Of a stretch of DNA of 15,923 nucleotides, positions 13,042 to 15,923 are shown piece after piece (within the stretch, counting starts at the first letter, position 1; each line of letters starts with the position of its first letter). The notes beneath the pieces were generated by a model, which was not told where the DNA came from, made no database searches, and saw only the letters and a list, made by a program, of their open reading frames with translations. A program made the position numbers and the translations under genes. The stretch spans positions 1 to 15,923 of the forward strand of contig CAZGMJ010000093.1 in the NCBI GenBank assembly GCA_964526785.1, given 5' to 3'. This DNA is from CAZGMJ01 sp964526785 (GTDB lineage Bacteria > Planctomycetota > Phycisphaerae > Sedimentisphaerales > Anaerobacaceae).

Positions 13042-14490
13042 ATGACTAATCAAGAAGGCTTTCTAAAGACAACGGCAGTTGTTTGTGGCGGGTTGCTTCT
13101 TCTCTGTATGTCCGCCGGGCTGCAAGCGGAGAGGATGCCGAACATCGTTCTGGTTATGGCAGACGATCAGGGTTGGGGGCAGGTCGGTTATAACGGCCAC
13201 CCTCTATTGAAGACGCCGAATCTCGATGCCATGGCCGCAGCGGGCATTCGTTTTGACCGGTTCTACGCGGCCGGGCCGGTTTGCTCGCCAACGCGTGCAT
13301 CTGTGTTGACCGGGCGAACACACACGCGCACCGGAGTGCCAACGCATGGGAAACGGTTATGCCTTCAGGAAAAGACCCTTGCCCAGGCTCTCAAGAAAGC
13401 CGGTTACACGACGGCCCATTTCGGCAAATGGCATCTTAATGGCGTGCGAGGCAACGGCATTCCCGTTCTGGGCGACGATCGGAACCACCCAGGGCATTAC
13501 GGTTTCGATGTGTGGCTTTCGGTCACCAATTACTTCGATATGGATCCGTTGATGAGCCGCAACGGCAAATTCGAGTACTTCAAAGGGGACTCGTCGGAGG
13601 TCATAGTCGCCGAAGCCCTCGAGTTCATGAAGAGACAGAAGGGCTCTCCCTTCTTCGCCGTGATCTGGTACGGATCCCCACATGCTCCGTTTCAGGCGTA
13701 TGACAAAGACCGCAAGGGATTCCCGGAAGGAAAACACGGGGATCAGCTTGGAGAGATTGTGGCCATCGATCGCAGCGTTGGGGCGTTGAGGCAGGGATTG
13801 CGGGATATGGGTATCGAACAAGACACATTGGTCTGGTACACCAGCGATAATGGCGGGCTCACCATAGACCCGGACGCCTGCGGCCATCTCAGGGGTCACA
13901 AGGGTTCGGTTTTCGAGGGTGGTATTCGGGTTCCGGGCATCATCGAATGGCCCGGTCGCATCAAACCGATGACTACGGACTTGCCAGCGTCAACGATGGA
14001 TATCATGCCCACCATCGTTGACTTGCTCGACCTACCCGAAGATTCCATGATGTCGGTGCGGGACGGGGAGAGCATCCTGGCCCTTTTCGATGGAGAGATT
14101 CCGAAACGAAATCATCCGATCCCGTTTGTTTTTCTAAGGAATATGGCCCTGATCGACGGAAGCCATAAGCTGCTGAGTACGAACAAGAACAAGGATGACT
14201 CGTGGCAGTTGTATGATTTGAGCAATGATCCCAGCGAGACAAAGGACGTATCCGCAGAGCATCCGAAGGTCTTCGCGAAGATGAGGGCTGAGGCGCAAGC
14301 CGTTATGCGTTCAGTAGAAGCCAGCGCTGAAGGCAAGGACTATCCGGAAGGCACAGTGCTTCAGCCGCAGCGAAGCGCTTTCTGGCGAGATATGGAAGAG
14401 TACAAGCCGCACTTTGAGACCTTCGCTCAACTCAAACCAGGATTCGTTGTGCCGGGCGCAAGGAATAGAGAAAGGAAACGTCGTCATTAG
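13042..14490 (+). CDS. Secreted formylglycine-dependent sulfatase (family S1)
   Basis: This 482-aa sulfatase hydrolyses sulfate esters, probably on polysaccharides. Residues 1-29 are a signal peptide (hydrophobic GGLLLLCMSAG, likely cut after LQA at 27-29). Active-site features in order: metal aspartates D41-D42 in MADDQGWG, formylglycine signature C81-S-P-T-R85 followed by ASVLTGR, GKWH (128-131), H214 in GSPHAPF, D269-N270 in TSDNGG and K287 in RGHKGSVFEGGIRVP. The complete set supports an active enzyme. C81 must be oxidised by a formylglycine-generating or anaerobic maturase enzyme, not encoded in this window. The last dozen residues are unusually basic (ARNRERKRRH). The second sulfatase begins 27 bases later, so the two are probably co-transcribed. 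Confidence 0.95.
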   Translation: MTNQEGFLKTTAVVCGGLLLLCMSAGLQAERMPNIVLVMADDQGWGQVGYNGHPLLKTPNLDAMAAAGIRFDRFYAAGPVCSPTRASVLTGRTHTRTGVPTHGKRLCLQEKTLAQALKKAGYTTAHFGKWHLNGVRGNGIPVLGDDRNHPGHYGFDVWLSVTNYFDMDPLMSRNGKFEYFKGDSSEVIVAEALEFMKRQKGSPFFAVIWYGSPHAPFQAYDKDRKGFPEGKHGDQLGEIVAIDRSVGALRQGLRDMGIEQDTLVWYTSDNGGLTIDPDACGHLRGHKGSVFEGGIRVPGIIEWPGRIKPMTTDLPASTMDIMPTIVDLLDLPEDSMMSVRDGESILALFDGEIPKRNHPIPFVFLRNMALIDGSHKLLSTNKNKDDSWQLYDLSNDPSETKDVSAEHPKVFAKMRAEAQAVMRSVEASAEGKDYPEGTVLQPQRSAFWRDMEEYKPHFETFAQLKPGFVVPGARNRERKRRH

Positions 14491-14517
14491 AAGAAACGCT
14501 CAAAGTGAAGGACGAAA

Positions 14518-15873
14518 ATGAAGTTGATTCATGTAGTGTTGATTGCTGTAGCTGTTGTTGCCTCCCGCCGCGCCGTCGGGGCGGAGAAGCCGAACATCAT
14601 TCTCATCCTCACAGACGATCAGGGCTATGGCGACCTGGGCTGTTTTGGCGCGCAGGATATTGCTACGCCCGCCATCGACAAGCTCTGTAAGGAGGGCATG
14701 ATGTTTACTTCATTTTACGTCCATAACCGGTGTTCGCCGACACGCCTGGCGTTAATGACCGGTTGTGTTGCGCACCGTGCGGGGACGGACAACGTCATTT
14801 ATCGCCGGGAGGGTATTGGGATTCATGACAACGAGATCACCGTCGCGGAGAAACTGAAAGAAGCCGGCTATGCGACCGGGATCATCGGGAAATGGCATCT
14901 CGGAGAGTTCGAGCAATTCAATCCCGTCAACCACGGCTTTGACTTCTTCTTCGGCTTTCAGGATATCGACGCCGATCGAGGCGATGCCCTGCTTCGTAAC
15001 AAAGAAATCGTCGAGAAAGCGGTGAGGAAGACCGACGGCGTTCACTCGCCCAGGTTGTTGGCCGCCGGGATTGCGTTCGTCAAGGCCAACAGGGACAAAC
15101 CGTTCTTCCTCTATTATGCATCTCCGCTGCCTCATACGAGGTGGATCCCCAATGAGAAGTTCAAAGGCACTTCGAAACAGGGGACCTATGGGGATGTCAT
15201 CCAGGAGATCGACTGGCAGGTCGGCGAGCTCATGAAGACGCTGGATGAACTCGACCTCACTGAGAAAACGCTCGTAATCTATACCTCAGATAACGGGCCG
15301 CAGTTGAACGTGGACGGCCATGGAAGCGCGGGGCCATTGCGCGACGGCAAATGGACAGACTTCGAAGGAGGCATTCGCGTGCCCTGCATTATGCGCTGGC
15401 CCGGAGTGATCCCCGCAGGCAGCGTCAACAATGCAATTACCGGCATCGTTGATATGCTGCCCACGTTCTGCGGTTTGGCCGGGGTCGAGGCGCCAACGGA
15501 TCGGGTTATCGACGGGCGTGACATACGTCCTTATATGAAGGGAGAGGCGGTAGAAGCACCGATTCATGAGACCTATATCGTGCCCGGCAAGACAATTCGT
15601 CACAAAGAGTGGAAGCTTTTCGTCTCCGGCCAGGGACCGGGCGGCAAGAGCAGGGACGGCAGAGGCAAGCAGGGTCGTTTGCCGGCCCGGGCAGGCTCAC
15701 TCTTTCATCTGAAGGATGATATCGGCGAAACAACCGATGTCTCCGAAGCGCATCCTGAGAAGGTCAAGGAACTGACCAGGATGATGGAGGCGTTCATGAA
15801 GGATCTCGAAGCAAATTCACGACCGATCGGAAAGGTCGAAGGCTTTACGCCGCCTGAGAAGACAAGAGACTAG
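14518..15873 (+). CDS. Secreted formylglycine-dependent sulfatase (family S1), second of a tandem pair
   Basis: This 451-aa protein has a signal peptide at about 1-22 (MKLIHVVLIAVAVV, likely cut after AVGA). Metal ligands are D33-D34 in LTDDQGYGD, and the formylglycine signature is C72-S-P-T-R76. GKWHLGE (124-130), H206 in PLPHTRW, D258-N259 in TSDNGP and K278 in RDGKWTDFEGGIRVP complete the active site. AAGGA at 14508-14512 is the ribosome site. Apart from the shared catalytic motifs the sequence differs from the first sulfatase, so the pair is not a recent duplication and probably acts on different sulfate positions or linkages. The reading frame is complete; the window ends 50 bases later with no terminator visible. 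Confidence 0.95.
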   Translation: MKLIHVVLIAVAVVASRRAVGAEKPNIILILTDDQGYGDLGCFGAQDIATPAIDKLCKEGMMFTSFYVHNRCSPTRLALMTGCVAHRAGTDNVIYRREGIGIHDNEITVAEKLKEAGYATGIIGKWHLGEFEQFNPVNHGFDFFFGFQDIDADRGDALLRNKEIVEKAVRKTDGVHSPRLLAAGIAFVKANRDKPFFLYYASPLPHTRWIPNEKFKGTSKQGTYGDVIQEIDWQVGELMKTLDELDLTEKTLVIYTSDNGPQLNVDGHGSAGPLRDGKWTDFEGGIRVPCIMRWPGVIPAGSVNNAITGIVDMLPTFCGLAGVEAPTDRVIDGRDIRPYMKGEAVEAPIHETYIVPGKTIRHKEWKLFVSGQGPGGKSRDGRGKQGRLPARAGSLFHLKDDIGETTDVSEAHPEKVKELTRMMEAFMKDLEANSRPIGKVEGFTPPEKTRD

Positions 15874-15923
15874 TCCCCATACAAGCGTGATTTTATGTGA
15901 CACATCGTGCTGAGATTTGCAAA

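Noticed and set aside
1..15923. CRISPR array, tRNA or rRNA genes, IS element
   Set aside because: No regularly spaced repeats, cloverleaf-like sequences, rRNA-like conserved blocks or transposase were seen by eye.

Overview
The window most resembles an uncultured Planctomycetota genome, probably near Phycisphaerae (inference from gene style, not from a marker gene). It has a planctomycete-type ECF sigma factor paired with a transmembrane Ser/Thr kinase-TPR protein, a secreted protein with a dockerin-like tail, two secreted sulfatases and a fragment of a DUF1080 (3-keto-disaccharide hydrolase family) gene. All intact genes are on the + strand. No rRNA, tRNA or CRISPR array was recognised.

Layout. 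(1) 88-3251: a sigma factor with an extended -10 promoter, then an 808-aa kinase with a membrane segment and six TPR-like units of exactly 42 residues. This looks like a signalling pair. (2) 3465-5933: an exported 822-aa protein with a malectin-like N-terminal region, four tandem SnoaL-like (NTF2-fold) domains and a dockerin-like C-terminus. (3) 5934-6669: a gene-free stretch with two strong inverted repeats and the first copy of a roughly 210-bp repeat. (4) 6670-10220: a compact, overlapping gene cluster. It holds a 93-aa hypothetical ORF, an unusual fusion of a D-Ala-D-Ala-ligase-like ATP-grasp enzyme to a DmpA/P1 self-processing aminopeptidase, an acetylpolyamine-amidohydrolase/HDAC-family deacetylase, and a 39-codon ORF resembling a dockerin tail. 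(5) 10283-10491: the second copy of the repeat in the same orientation, so the cluster is bracketed by direct repeats. (6) 10600-12201: a small CxxC-x18-CxxC protein and a tyrosine recombinase with a complete catalytic set. (7) 12202-13041: an apparently non-coding stretch plus a minus-strand DUF1080 remnant. (8) 13042-15873: two secreted sulfatases in tandem, both with the CxPxR formylglycine signature.

The part most likely to be new is the repeat-bracketed cluster. Ligase, amide-cleaving peptidase and amide deacetylase domains sit together with overlapping reading frames, which suggests one pathway that makes, trims or recycles a small amide or peptide, possibly linked to polyamines. The substrate cannot be read from the sequence. 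A recombinase gene about 0.7 kb beyond the second repeat and a truncated gene beyond that suggest the middle of the window is an acquired or rearranged region.
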